A stretch of DNA of 64,000 bases from Hamadaea sp. (GCF_013362815.1 NZ_JABFVK010000013.1:310001-374000); one strand, 5' to 3'. Counted from the first letter of the stretch, positions 9,278 through 20,695 are shown. Program-made: numbers and translations. Notes: generated by a model not told the origin, from the sequence alone.

Positions 9278-10141
9278 TCACCGAGGCTGTCGTTCAGCGA
9301 TGGCCGCCCAGTCGTCGTCGCCGCGCCCGTCGGCGATCGACTGGGCGAAAACCTCGCGCAGCAACTCGCCGATCGGGAGCGGGACCCGATGATCGGCGGC
9401 GGCGTCGAGCGCCAGGTGCAGATCCTTGCGGCCGAGGACGGTGGTGAATCCGGCGGGCTGGTAGCGCCGCTCGGCGATAGCCGAACCGTAACCTGCGTAG
9501 ACGGGCCCCGGGAACAGCGTCGCCGACAGGAGCTCGATGAGCGCTCCGGCGTCGATCGCGGCGGCCTCGGCGAGGCTGACGGCTTCGCCGAGCGACTGGA
9601 TCGCGCAGGCGATCAGGTAATTGCCGAGAATCTTCACGAGGTTGGCCTGCTCAGGCCGTTCGCCCATGCGCCAGGTCCGAGTGCCGATCACGTCGAAGTA
9701 GGGCTGCACCCGGTCGATCAGGTCCGGCTCGCCCGCCGCGAGGATGTTCAGCGCACCCGCCTCGGCCACGGGAACCCGGCCGAAGACCGGTGCCGAGAGG
9801 TACCCGACTTCGTGTTCGGCGTGCGCGGCCGCAGCTCGGTGCGCCAGGCCGGGACTCACCGTGGCGAGGTTGACGTGCACGGTTCCGGACGGCGCGTGGG
9901 CGAGAACGCCGGAGTCGAGGAACGTCTCGGTCACGGCCTGGTCGTTGGAGAGCACGGAGAACACGACCGGCGCTTGCATGGCCTCCGGCACCGACGCCGC
10001 GCGCTGCGCCCCCGCCGCGGCGAGTTCGTCCATCGCCGCGGCGCTGCGGTTCCAGACCAAGACGTCGTGACCTGCCGCGACGAGATTGCGCGCGATGGGC
10101 CGGCCCATCGCTCCCAGCCCGATGACCGCGATGTCGCTCAT
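9278..10141 (-). CDS. NAD(P)-dependent beta-hydroxyacid dehydrogenase family protein
   Basis: The 287-residue protein starts with the Rossmann motif IAVIGLGAMG. It has the C-terminal helical domain of the 3-hydroxyisobutyrate/6-phosphogluconate dehydrogenase family, with the conserved Lys in NLVKILGNY. Members oxidise or reduce 3-hydroxyacids such as tartronate semialdehyde or hydroxyisobutyrate. The gene follows the LacI regulator by 9 bases on the same strand, so the two are probably cotranscribed. It is convergent with the enolase-superfamily gene (27-base gap). A role in the same sugar-acid pathway is plausible but inferred only from position. Confidence 0.85.
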   Translation of the reverse strand: MSDIAVIGLGAMGRPIARNLVAAGHDVLVWNRSAAAMDELAAAGAQRAASVPEAMQAPVVFSVLSNDQAVTETFLDSGVLAHAPSGTVHVNLATVSPGLAHRAAAAHAEHEVGYLSAPVFGRVPVAEAGALNILAAGEPDLIDRVQPYFDVIGTRTWRMGERPEQANLVKILGNYLIACAIQSLGEAVSLAEAAAIDAGALIELLSATLFPGPVYAGYGSAIAERRYQPAGFTTVLGRKDLHLALDAAADHRVPLPIGELLREVFAQSIADGRGDDDWAAIAERQPR

Positions 10142-10150
10142 GGAACTCCC

Positions 10151-11194
10151 TCAGTGAATCGGCTGAGACGCCGGTGGTGCAGTGCTGCCCCGCACGACAA
10201 GTGTCGTGGCGAGCTCGACGCGGGTCCGCTTCGGGGTCTCCCCGGCGGCCAAGGCGACGGCGAACTTCGCGGCGGCGGCGCCCATCGCCGCGAACGGCTG
10301 CCGCACCGTGGTCAGCGGCGGTGCGCACCAGGCGGCTTGTTCGACGTCGTCGAACCCGACGACGCTGAGCTGGTCCGGTATGCACCGGCCGGCGAGCCGG
10401 GCGGCCTCGTAGACGCCCAGCGCCTGCAGATCGTCGCCGCAGACGACGGCGGTCGGCGGCTCCGGCAGCCGCAGGAGTTCGATCGCGAGGTCGCGTCCCT
10501 GCTCGAAGGTGAACAGTCCATGTCGGAGAAGCTGCTTGTCGAGCGGTACGCCCGCTGCGTCCATCGCCGCCCGGAAGCCGTCGAGGCGAGCACGGGAGGC
10601 GAGGTCCTTGACCGGTCCGGCGAGCACTCCGATGCGCCGATGGCCGAGGTCGAGCAGGTGCCGGGTGGCGTTGAGCGCGCCGCTCCAGTTCGTCGAACCG
10701 ATCGAGGGCGTGCTGTGCAGGTCGCTGGTGGGGTCGAGGGCGACCAGCGGGATGCCGTTGCCCACCAGGGTCTCACGGTGCTCCGGAGTGACGGCGGAGG
10801 AGACCGCGATCACCGCTGCGGGCTGCCGGATCAGCAATGTGTCCACCCACAGCGAGCCCGTTCTGCCTCGCCGGTGCACGTCGAGGTAGCCGAAGGTCAT
10901 GTCGTGGGCGGTGGCGACTTCTTCGATGCCACGCATGATCTCCATGGCGATCGAGCTCAGCATGCCGTGGAACACGACCTCGAGGTGGCGCGACGACGGG
11001 GCGGATCCGGAGTTGCGGAAGCCGTGGTCTCGCAGCAGGGCCTCCACGCGCCGACGGGTCTCCTCGCTGACGCCGGCCCGGCCGTTGAGCACTTTGGACA
11101 CGGTCGGCGCGGAGACGCCGGCGAGTTCGGCGATCGCGGTCACGGGCAGGTCGCCACCGCGCCGTCGCCGGTGGGGACCGGGGCTCTCCGACAT
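10151..11194 (-). CDS. LacI-family transcriptional regulator
   Basis: The 347-residue protein has an N-terminal helix-turn-helix (TAIAELAGVSAPTVSKVLNG) and a periplasmic-binding-protein-like sensor domain. The sensor ends in the usual VVGFDDVEQA and LTTVRQPF segments. I chose the ATG at 11194 because it gives the normal short lead-in to the helix-turn-helix; an ATG at 11227 is possible. Neither has a clear ribosome site. It heads an operon with the dehydrogenase at 9278. A perfect GAAATTTC palindrome lies 57 bases upstream and could serve autoregulation or control of the divergent xylanase gene. Confidence 0.88.
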   Translation of the reverse strand: MSESPGPHRRRRGGDLPVTAIAELAGVSAPTVSKVLNGRAGVSEETRRRVEALLRDHGFRNSGSAPSSRHLEVVFHGMLSSIAMEIMRGIEEVATAHDMTFGYLDVHRRGRTGSLWVDTLLIRQPAAVIAVSSAVTPEHRETLVGNGIPLVALDPTSDLHSTPSIGSTNWSGALNATRHLLDLGHRRIGVLAGPVKDLASRARLDGFRAAMDAAGVPLDKQLLRHGLFTFEQGRDLAIELLRLPEPPTAVVCGDDLQALGVYEAARLAGRCIPDQLSVVGFDDVEQAAWCAPPLTTVRQPFAAMGAAAAKFAVALAAGETPKRTRVELATTLVVRGSTAPPASQPIH

Positions 11195-14128
<2,934 letters not shown>

Positions 14129-14172
14129 GCGACGGACGGCCGCCCAGCGGCCGCTCCGTTCGCCCACCGCTC

Positions 14173-14208
14173 GGGCGTGTCCGGCTTCGGCCCGGGCCGG
14201 ACACGCCC
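14173..14208 (+). terminator. Hairpin between xylanase gene and importer B
   Basis: A 13-bp perfect stem (14173-14185 with 14196-14208) and a 10-base loop lie 44 bases after the xylanase stop. A smaller 7-bp hairpin precedes it at 14137-14153. Together they can end xylanase transcripts or reduce read-through into importer B. Confidence 0.75.
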
Positions 14209-14250
14209 GTTGTCGCTCCGCTCCGCTCACGACGACCTTCGGAGGACCGT

Positions 14251-15519
14251 GTGAAGCGCCTCATCACAACCGCAGCCATCGTCGCCACGGCCATGCTCTT
14301 GGTCACCGGCTGTTCGCCGGGATCGGGCGGCGGTGGGTCCGGCGATTCGAAATCGTTCGAGTTCTGGTCGTTCACCGGGATCAACCAGAAGGCCGACGTC
14401 GAGGTCTACAAGAAGGCCCATCCGGACGTGGAGATCAAGCTCACCGAGGTGGGCAGCACGACGGAGACGGCTCAGGCGCTCACCACCGCGTTGGCCGGCG
14501 GGAAGGTGCCCGACCTCGTGCTGATCCAGGGTGACGACCTGCCGAAGTTCATGCAGTCCGCCGACAACTTCGTCGATCTGGCCAGCCTGGGCGCAGACCA
14601 GCGGAAGGGGGATTACCTCGACTGGGTCATGAAGCAGTCGGTGACCCAGGACGGCAAGATCATCGGCATTCCGACGGACGTCGGCGGCATGGCGATCGCG
14701 TACCGGACGGATCTGTTCAAGGCCGCCGGCCTGCCCACCGACCGGGACCAGGTGTCCCAGTTGTGGCCCACCTGGGACGGGTTCCTGGAGACGGGCAAGA
14801 AGTACGTCCAGGCCACCGGCAAGCCCTTCCTGGACAACACGTCGACGAGCGTCTTCTTCCAAGCGGTCAACCAGGGGACCGAGCGTTACTACGACGCGGA
14901 CCACAAGCTGTCCTATGACAAGAACCCCCAGGTCAAGGCGGCCTTCGACCTGGCGCTGAAGATTCACAAGGCGGGCATCACCTCCAAGATCACCTCGTGG
15001 TCGACCGGCTGGACGGCCGGCATGGGCAAGGGCGACTTCGCGGTGGTCTCCGCGCCGTCGTGGATGCTCAACGCCATCCACACCAACGCTCCCAACACCG
15101 CGGGAAAGTGGGACGTCGCCGCCATTCCCGGGGGCTCGGGGAACTGGGGCGGCAGCTACCTCGCCATCCCCAAGCGGGCGAAGAACCCCAAGGCGGCCTG
15201 GGCGTACATCGCCGAGATGCAGTCGCCGAGCGGCCAGCTCGCTCACTTCCTCCAGCAGGGCGCACTGCCGACGACCCCGTCGGTCTACTCAGACCCACAA
15301 CTTGTCGCCAAGACCGATCCGTTCTTCTCCAACGCGCCGATCGGCAAGATCTACACCCAGTCCGTGCTGGGCATCAAACCGTTCTACATCGGACCGGAAG
15401 ATGCCACGGTCGGCTCGGAGATGCTCAACACCCTGGTCAGTGTCGAGCAAGGCAAGGTCGCCCCAGACGACGCGTGGAACACGGCGTTGACCAACGTCAA
15501 GAACGCTCTTCGCGGTTGA
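14251..15519 (+). CDS. Sugar ABC importer B, substrate-binding lipoprotein
   Basis: The 422-residue family-1 binding protein starts at a GTG preceded by GGAGG (14241-14245). The signal peptide ends in a lipobox, VTGC. The mature region opens with FEFWSFTGINQKADVEVY and has the usual hinge and PDLVLIQGDDL segments. Downstream are two permease genes. Its place after the xylanase suggests it captures xylo-oligosaccharides or arabino-xylo-oligosaccharides, but no sequence motif proves the ligand. Confidence 0.88.
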   Translation: MKRLITTAAIVATAMLLVTGCSPGSGGGGSGDSKSFEFWSFTGINQKADVEVYKKAHPDVEIKLTEVGSTTETAQALTTALAGGKVPDLVLIQGDDLPKFMQSADNFVDLASLGADQRKGDYLDWVMKQSVTQDGKIIGIPTDVGGMAIAYRTDLFKAAGLPTDRDQVSQLWPTWDGFLETGKKYVQATGKPFLDNTSTSVFFQAVNQGTERYYDADHKLSYDKNPQVKAAFDLALKIHKAGITSKITSWSTGWTAGMGKGDFAVVSAPSWMLNAIHTNAPNTAGKWDVAAIPGGSGNWGGSYLAIPKRAKNPKAAWAYIAEMQSPSGQLAHFLQQGALPTTPSVYSDPQLVAKTDPFFSNAPIGKIYTQSVLGIKPFYIGPEDATVGSEMLNTLVSVEQGKVAPDDAWNTALTNVKNALRG

Positions 15520-15532
15520 GACGACTGATGCC

Positions 15533-15558
15533 GAGCGGCCGGGACCTCCCGGCCGCTC
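15533..15558 (+). other. Intercistronic hairpin between binding protein and permease of importer B
   Basis: GAGCGGCCGGGA (15533-15544) pairs with TCCCGGCCGCTC (15547-15558), giving about 11 usable base pairs. It lies 13 bases after the binding-protein stop and before the permease start. Such hairpins stabilise the upstream message or partly terminate transcription, which would make more binding protein than permease. Confidence 0.7.
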
Positions 15559-15577
15559 CATCGGGAAGGTGCCCGTA

Positions 15578-16540
15578 GTGACGACCATGCTCAACCCGGC
15601 CCCGACCGCCGGTGCGACCGCTCCGCCGCTGCGGAACCGTCGCATCCGGCAGGGCGTACGCGAGAGACTGGCGCCGTACGCCTACGTGGCGCCGTTCTTC
15701 GTGCTGTTCCTCGTCTTCGGGCTCTTCCCATTGCTGTTCACGTTCTACGTCGCCCTCTTCGACTGGAACCCCATCGGCGAGCACCATTACGTGGGACTTG
15801 AGAACTTCAGACAGCTCGTGGACGACCCGCGGTTCTGGGGCGCGCTGCGCAACACGGTCAGCATCTGGTTGCTGTCGACGATCCCGCAGCTGTTCGTCGC
15901 GCTATTGCTCGCGCATGTGCTCAACCACCTGCGGCTGCGGGCGGCGACGCTGTTCCGGATGTCGGTTCTCGTCCCCTACATCACCTCCGTGGCGGCGACG
16001 ACGATCGTGTTCGCCCAGCTCTTCGACCGCGACTACGGCATGCTCAACTGGTTTCTCCAGCTGCTCGGGTTCGATCACGTCGACTTCACGGCGTCGGTGT
16101 GGGGCAGCCACCTCATGATCGCCACGATGATCATGTGGCGGTGGACCGGCTACAACACGTTGCTCTATCTCGCCTCGCTCCAAGCGGTCCCGCGCGAGCT
16201 GTTCGAGGCGGCCGCCGCCGACGGCGCGAACGGCTGGAAGCAGTTCCGCCACATCACCATCCCCTCGCTGCGGCCGATCATCGTGTTCACCGTCGTCACG
16301 TCGACCATCTACGGACTACAGGTCTTCACCGAGCCGCTGCTGGCCAACTCGGTGGGCGGGCTCACCTGTGGCGCGGCCAGGCAATGTCAGACCCTCACGC
16401 TCTTCCTCTACGAGCAAGGCTTCGGCCGATTCCACTTCGGCTACGGCGCGGCCATCGGCGTCGCGCTCTTCGTCATGGTCGTGATCGCCGCCGCGCTCAA
16501 CTACCTGCTGGTCACCCGAATCCGCTCGGAGCGCCCTTGA
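15578..16540 (+). CDS. Sugar ABC importer B, permease (MalF type)
   Basis: The 320-residue membrane protein has about six helices, starting at PYAYVAPFFVLFLVFG, and the EAA loop (EAAAADG ... TIPSL). I prefer the GTG at 15578, which has GGGAAGG eight to nine bases upstream; a GTG at 15569 has no spaced ribosome site. The gene ends at the edge of the TnpB insertion, and its TGA lies in or next to the mobile-element terminus. The C-terminus (TRIRSERP) looks near-normal, so the permease is probably intact. Confidence 0.88.
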   Translation: MTTMLNPAPTAGATAPPLRNRRIRQGVRERLAPYAYVAPFFVLFLVFGLFPLLFTFYVALFDWNPIGEHHYVGLENFRQLVDDPRFWGALRNTVSIWLLSTIPQLFVALLLAHVLNHLRLRAATLFRMSVLVPYITSVAATTIVFAQLFDRDYGMLNWFLQLLGFDHVDFTASVWGSHLMIATMIMWRWTGYNTLLYLASLQAVPRELFEAAAADGANGWKQFRHITIPSLRPIIVFTVVTSTIYGLQVFTEPLLANSVGGLTCGAARQCQTLTLFLYEQGFGRFHFGYGAAIGVALFVMVVIAAALNYLLVTRIRSERP

Positions 16541-17753
16541 CATTCTCTCCTCCCCAATGGGAGGCGAATCCAGCGGTCACCCGCTGGGTTTCCTGTTTCA
16601 CTGCCGACTGCCCCGTCCGGGAGGACTCCCGTTGAGGTCTTACACCGGCTCCACAGGCCGACACCGCCTGCCCGGCGGCCAGAATGTTCTTCGCGGCGTT
16701 CACATCGCGTTCGTGCCGTGCGCCGCAGTCTGCGCACGTCCACGAACGTATGTGCAAGGGCAGCTTTCCGTGGACCGTCCCGCAGGCTCCGCACAGCTTG
16801 CTGGACGGGAACCATCGATCGACAACCACGAGTTCGCGCCCGTACCAGGAGCACTTGTACTCCAACTGATGTCGCAACTCGCCCCAGCCGCAGTCGCTGA
16901 TGGCACGTGCCAGGGAACGATTTTTAACCATGTTGGACACGGAAAGGTCCTCGATCACGATCGTTTGGTTCTCACGAACGAGCCGAGTCGTCAGCTTATG
17001 CAGGTAATCCCGTCTGCGGTCGCTTATCCGCGAGTGCACGCGAGCGACCTTGAACTTGGCCTTCTCCCAGTTCTTCGAACCCTTCGCCTTGCGGGCCAAT
17101 GTCCGTTGAGCCGCGGCGAGCCGGGCGCGGTCGGCACGCTCATGCCTGGGGTTTGCAATTGTCTCGCCGGTGGAGAGCGTCACCAGGTCGGTCACACCGA
17201 CGTCCACGCCGACCGCTCGGTCAATCCGGCGGAGCGGAGTGACGCTCTCCTCGACCAGCAGGGAGACGAACCATCTCCCGGTCGCGTCTCGCGACACGGT
17301 CACCGTGGACGGGTCCGCGCCCTCAGGGAGTGGCCGCGACCACACGATAGCCAAGGGAGTGTTCATCTTGGCCAGCGTCAACTGCCCGTCCCGATACCGG
17401 AATGCGGACCGGGTGTACTCGGCACACGCACGAGACTTCTTCCTGCTTTTGAAGCGTGGATACCTCGCTGTGCCGGCGAAGAAGCTCGCGAACGCGCTTT
17501 GCAAGTGCCGCAATGCCTGCTGGAGCGGCACGGACGACACTTCGGAAAGGAACGCCAAGCCGTCGGTCTTCTTCCATGCGGTGAGCGCGGCAGACGACTG
17601 GGTGTAAGAAACGCGGCGTTTCTCCTCATTCCATGCGCGGGAACGTTCCTCCAGGGCCATGTTGTACACCAGGCGGACACAGCCAAACGTGCGGGCGAGC
17701 TCGGCCACCTGCTCGTCCGTGGGATAGAAGCGGAACTTGTAGGCCCGCTTCAC
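16512..17753 (-). CDS. tnpB: TnpB (OrfB) RNA-guided nuclease/transposon accessory protein, IS605/IS1341 type
   Basis: The protein is about 413 residues from the GTG that gives KRAYKFRFYPT, the usual TnpB N-terminus; an upstream TTG at 17783 is possible. It has the RuvC-like triad Asp in GVDVGVTDL, Glu in VIEDLSVSN and Asp in HERDVNAAKN. A four-Cys zinc finger (CGACG ... CADCG) lies between the last two. The C-terminal tail overlaps the right-end hairpin of the element, as in other actinobacterial TnpB genes whose 3' end encodes the guide RNA. It sits antisense inside the importer B operon, between the two permease genes. There is no TnpA transposase next to it, so it may be immobile or mobilised in trans. 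Confidence 0.9.
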   Translation of the reverse strand: MKRAYKFRFYPTDEQVAELARTFGCVRLVYNMALEERSRAWNEEKRRVSYTQSSAALTAWKKTDGLAFLSEVSSVPLQQALRHLQSAFASFFAGTARYPRFKSRKKSRACAEYTRSAFRYRDGQLTLAKMNTPLAIVWSRPLPEGADPSTVTVSRDATGRWFVSLLVEESVTPLRRIDRAVGVDVGVTDLVTLSTGETIANPRHERADRARLAAAQRTLARKAKGSKNWEKAKFKVARVHSRISDRRRDYLHKLTTRLVRENQTIVIEDLSVSNMVKNRSLARAISDCGWGELRHQLEYKCSWYGRELVVVDRWFPSSKLCGACGTVHGKLPLHIRSWTCADCGARHERDVNAAKNILAAGQAVSACGAGVRPQRESSRTGQSAVKQETQRVTAGFASHWGGENVKGAPSGFG

Positions 17754-17815
17754 CGGCTGCGCCACATCGCACAGCCTACCCAACCCCTAGGACGTCCGTG
17801 GGCTACCAACGGCGA
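16541..17815 (-). mobile_element. IS605/IS1341-type element carrying tnpB only
   Basis: The element occupies the space between the two permease genes of importer B, which elsewhere in this window are adjacent or overlapping. The right end is at or just before the hairpin at 16549-16564. The left end lies after about 17784, where an imperfect hairpin centred on GGACGTCC (17790-17797) is seen. These elements make no target duplication, so exact limits cannot be set by eye. Confidence 0.75.
16549..16564 (-). ncRNA. Right-end hairpin, probable part of the TnpB guide (omega) RNA
   Basis: CCTCCC and GGGAGG form a perfect 6-bp stem with a CAAT loop inside the 3' end of tnpB. In IS605-type elements the right-end hairpin and its 5' flank are the 3' scaffold of the omega RNA. 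The guide is then read from the flanking host DNA, here the end of the MalF-type permease gene. Assignment as RNA is from family knowledge. Confidence 0.5.
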
Positions 17816-17863
17816 ACACCGAATCGCCCTCAGGCCACAGCTGGGGATAGAGAAGGAGCGCTC

Positions 17864-18733
17864 ATGAACCGCAGGCCTTCCATCGCCACAAGGCCACCGC
17901 GACGTCGGCGCGGCGTCAACCGCGCGTCCTTTTGGGCGTACGCGTTGCTGGGCATCATGGTGTTCGTCAGTGTGTTCCCGCTCTACTGGATGTTCGTTGT
18001 GGCCACGACGGACTCCGCCGCGGCCACGAGCTTGCCTCCGCACGTCGTGCCCGGTGACAACTTCCTGCATCTGGCCGGGCTCGTGTTCGACACCGTGCCT
18101 TTCGTGCAGGCGCTCCTCAACAGCCTGTTCGTCGCGACCGCCATCGGCGTGGGCCAGGCGGTGCTGTGCGCGCTGGCCGGGTTCGCCTTCGCCAAACTGT
18201 CCTTCCCCGGCCGCGACATCCTGTTCCTCATCGTCGTGCTGACCATGACGGTGCCGGCTCAGCTGGCGGTCATCCCGCAGTACCTGATCATGTCGGAGCT
18301 CGGCTGGGTGGACACCCTTCAGGCGGTGATCGTCCCCGGGCTGGTGAGCGCGTTCGGCATCTTCTGGATGCGCCAGCACATCGGCAGCGCCATCGACGAC
18401 GAGCTGATGCACGCCGCCCGGGTGGACGGCGCGACGACGTGGCAGGTGTTCTGGCGTATCGCCTTCCCGCTCGTCCGTCCGGTCGCGTTGGTCCTCGGCC
18501 TGTTCGGCTTCGTCAACGCCTGGAACGACTTCCTGTGGCCGTTCATCGTGCTGAAGTCGCCGGAGCGGTACACCGTCCAGATCGCCATCAAGGCCCTGCA
18601 GAACAACCGGGACATCGACCTCGGACTGGCGATGTCCGGCTCGTTCCTTGCCACCGTGCCGTTGCTGATCCTGTTCGTCTTCGTCGGCCGGCGTCTCGTG
18701 CAGGGCATCATGGAAGGGGCGTTCAAGGGATGA
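17864..18733 (+). CDS. Sugar ABC importer B, permease (MalG type)
   Basis: The 289-residue membrane protein has six helices and the EAA loop (HAARVDG ... AFPLV), and it ends GIMEGAFKG. The ATG at 17864 has a strong GAAGGAG five bases upstream; the frame is open further upstream but that part lies in the mobile element. It was the third gene of the binding protein-permease-permease operon before the insertion. Its expression now depends on read-through across the element or on a promoter within it. Confidence 0.88.
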   Translation: MNRRPSIATRPPRRRRGVNRASFWAYALLGIMVFVSVFPLYWMFVVATTDSAAATSLPPHVVPGDNFLHLAGLVFDTVPFVQALLNSLFVATAIGVGQAVLCALAGFAFAKLSFPGRDILFLIVVLTMTVPAQLAVIPQYLIMSELGWVDTLQAVIVPGLVSAFGIFWMRQHIGSAIDDELMHAARVDGATTWQVFWRIAFPLVRPVALVLGLFGFVNAWNDFLWPFIVLKSPERYTVQIAIKALQNNRDIDLGLAMSGSFLATVPLLILFVFVGRRLVQGIMEGAFKG

Positions 18734-18810
18734 CCCGCGCCGACTCCGCGCCGCTGCTGATCGCCGGAACTCGGCGTCCGGACGCGGACCCGGCGTCTCC
18801 TTCGGACTGA
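18730..18810 (+). CDS. 26-residue mini-ORF coupled to importer B, unknown
   Basis: An ATG overlaps the permease stop (ATGA) and opens a 26-codon frame (MTRADSAPLLIAG...) ending at 18810. The coupling is typical of a real next gene, and in other actinomycetes an intracellular glycosidase commonly follows the MalG-type permease. This may be a decayed or vestigial start of such a gene. It has no recognisable domain. Confidence 0.3.
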   Translation: MTRADSAPLLIAGTRRPDADPASPSD

Positions 18811-18864
18811 CCTCACCCGTCGCATCCGAGCGACCTGGGAATGTGCCACGTTCGACGAAGAGTC

Positions 18865-18893
18865 TTGACGACTATATTGAAACGTTTTAACTT
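18865..18893 (+). promoter_or_regulatory. Promoter with LacI-type operator ahead of the CE12 esterase gene
   Basis: TTGACG (18865-18870), a 17-base spacer and TAACTT (18888-18893) form a good promoter. The spacer contains TTGAAACGTTTTAA (18877-18890), whose AAACGTTT core is typical of LacI-family operators. It is the only obvious promoter before the esterase gene at 19195. The rest of the 18811-19194 gap shows no gene. Confidence 0.6.
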
Positions 18894-19143
18894 TGCTTGA
18901 GGTTGAGACGGCCAGAGTTGTCTCAGCTGTCCCTTCTGGAGCCGGAGATTCGCCAGCGCCCACTGGCCCGGCCAGCCACCCATGTCGTGCAGGAGCCCAC
19001 GGATGCACCGATTTCCCAGCTCGCCGCGCCCGCCGGATCGCGGGTGACCGTCGTAGCCGACGGTCCACAACTCTCGCCCTGATGATCTAGGGCTTCTTCG
19101 CCACCTCCAGAGCTCCTCTGGAGCACTGACGCCTGCCGTCAAC

Positions 19144-19157
19144 CGTGAGCGCTCACG
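19144..19157 (+). promoter_or_regulatory. Palindromic operator CGTGAGCGCTCACG in the leader of the CE12 gene
   Basis: A perfect 14-bp palindrome lies 37 bases before the GTG start, downstream of the promoter at 18865. Its 12-bp core GTGAGCGCTCAC recurs in the 18-bp palindrome before importer C (27919-27936). It is a typical LacI/GalR-type operator in a roadblock position. Confidence 0.65.
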
Positions 19158-19194
19158 ACTCATCCCGCACCATCGACCTCCGAGGAGTTCCATC

Positions 19195-20676
19195 GTGCTT
19201 TCGCTGAGACAACGGGCTGCCCTGGCTTCGGCCGGCGCCGTCACAACCATGGCCGCGGTGATCGTGGTCATGACGGCGGACGCGTCCGCCGCCGGCACGC
19301 GCTACGAAGCGGAGACTTCGCCCGCGGTGTGCACGGGCACCATCGACTCGAACTGGTCCGGCTTCTCCGGTTCCGGGTTCTGCAACGGCACCAACGCCGT
19401 CGGTGCGTACGCGCAGTTCACCGTGACGGCGGCCGCGGCGGGAACGGCGACCGTCGACGTCCGGTACGCCAACGGCGCCACCGCCAGCCGCCCGGCCGAC
19501 GTGCTGGTGAACGGTGTGACCCGGGTGGCCGCCGTTGCGTTCGACCCGACCGGCGGTTGGAGCACATGGGTGACGAAGACCGTCACGGTGCCCGTGAACG
19601 CCGGTTCGAACACCATCCGATTGAGCCCGACGACGAGCAACGGGTTGCCCAACGTGGACTATCTCGACCTCGGCCCCGGTGCTTCGCCCTCGGCGAGCGC
19701 GACCCCGCCCGGCCGCCCGCCGCAGTGCACGGGCAGCGCCCCGATCACCTGCCACTTCGACGTCAACCCGGGCAACTACACGGTCACCGCGTGGATCGGC
19801 GACCAGGCGTCGGCTGGGAACACCTCGATGTCGGTGGAGGCACGGCGGCGGATCCTGTCCGCCGTCACCACCGCGGCCGGGACCATCACGCAGTACGTCT
19901 TCACCGTCAACGTTCGGCAGCCGGAGGGCCAGCCGACCGGACAGGGCGGCACCGGTACACCGGGGTTGGACGTCACGTTCGCCGGGTCGTCGCCGCGGCT
20001 GTCCGGACTGACCGTCCAACCGGCGAGCAGTCCGCTGGTGGTCTACCTCGCCGGCGACTCCACGGTCTGCGACCAGCCGACCGCTCCGTACACCGGCTGG
20101 GGTCAGATCCTGCCGACGCACGTCTCGGCCGGGGCCGTCGTCGCCAACTACGCCGACTCGGGGGAGAGCTCCGGCAGCTTCCTGAGCAACTCGGCGCTGT
20201 TCCCGACGATGAAGCCGCTGATCAAGCCGAACGACCTGGTGTTCATCCAGTTCGGGCACAACGACAAGACCACCACGGCGTCGACCTTCCGCAGCAACCT
20301 GACCTCGATGATCAACCAGGTACGCGAGAAGCGCGGCGTACCGGTCCTGATGACGCCGCCGGTGCGGCGGTTGTTCAGCGGCAGCCAGCTCACCGACACC
20401 GCGCTGCACGTCAACAGCGTCGGGGTCAACCTCCCCGCCGAGATCCGCAGTCTCGGATCGTCGCTCGGGGTGCCGGTGATCGACCTGACCGCCAAGAGCG
20501 AAGCGCTGGTGGAGTCGCTCGGCCCGACCGCCTCCGCCGCGCTCTATCTGCAGCAGTCGGTCGACGGCGTCACCGACAACACGCACTTCTCCGAGTACGG
20601 CGCAGGCAGGATGGCCGACCTCGTAGTGCAAGGCATCCGCGAACGCAACCTGTCGCTCGTCGGTTACCTGCGCTGA
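19195..20676 (+). CDS. Secreted CBM35 - rhamnogalacturonan acetylesterase (CE12, SGNH fold)
   Basis: The 493-residue protein has a signal peptide ending near ADASAA and an N-terminal CBM35 (about 36-160, RYEAET ... NVDYLDL). A Ser/Pro linker, a small beta-sandwich and the SGNH esterase domain follow. The SGNH blocks are all visible: GDSTVCDQP with the nucleophile Ser, the Gly block, GHND and a C-terminal DNTHFSEYG with the catalytic Asp/His. The GTG start has GAGGAG seven bases upstream. CE12 enzymes remove acetyl groups from rhamnogalacturonan I, and related CBM35s bind uronic acids. It opens the pectin part of the locus. Confidence 0.9.
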   Translation: MLSLRQRAALASAGAVTTMAAVIVVMTADASAAGTRYEAETSPAVCTGTIDSNWSGFSGSGFCNGTNAVGAYAQFTVTAAAAGTATVDVRYANGATASRPADVLVNGVTRVAAVAFDPTGGWSTWVTKTVTVPVNAGSNTIRLSPTTSNGLPNVDYLDLGPGASPSASATPPGRPPQCTGSAPITCHFDVNPGNYTVTAWIGDQASAGNTSMSVEARRRILSAVTTAAGTITQYVFTVNVRQPEGQPTGQGGTGTPGLDVTFAGSSPRLSGLTVQPASSPLVVYLAGDSTVCDQPTAPYTGWGQILPTHVSAGAVVANYADSGESSGSFLSNSALFPTMKPLIKPNDLVFIQFGHNDKTTTASTFRSNLTSMINQVREKRGVPVLMTPPVRRLFSGSQLTDTALHVNSVGVNLPAEIRSLGSSLGVPVIDLTAKSEALVESLGPTASAALYLQQSVDGVTDNTHFSEYGAGRMADLVVQGIRERNLSLVGYLR

Positions 20677-20695
20677 CCGATCGAGCCGCCTGGTC

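Noticed and set aside
16557..17867. 436-codon plus-strand frame across the tnpB region
   Set aside because: It is antisense to tnpB, which has a full RuvC triad and zinc finger; the antisense product shows no domain.
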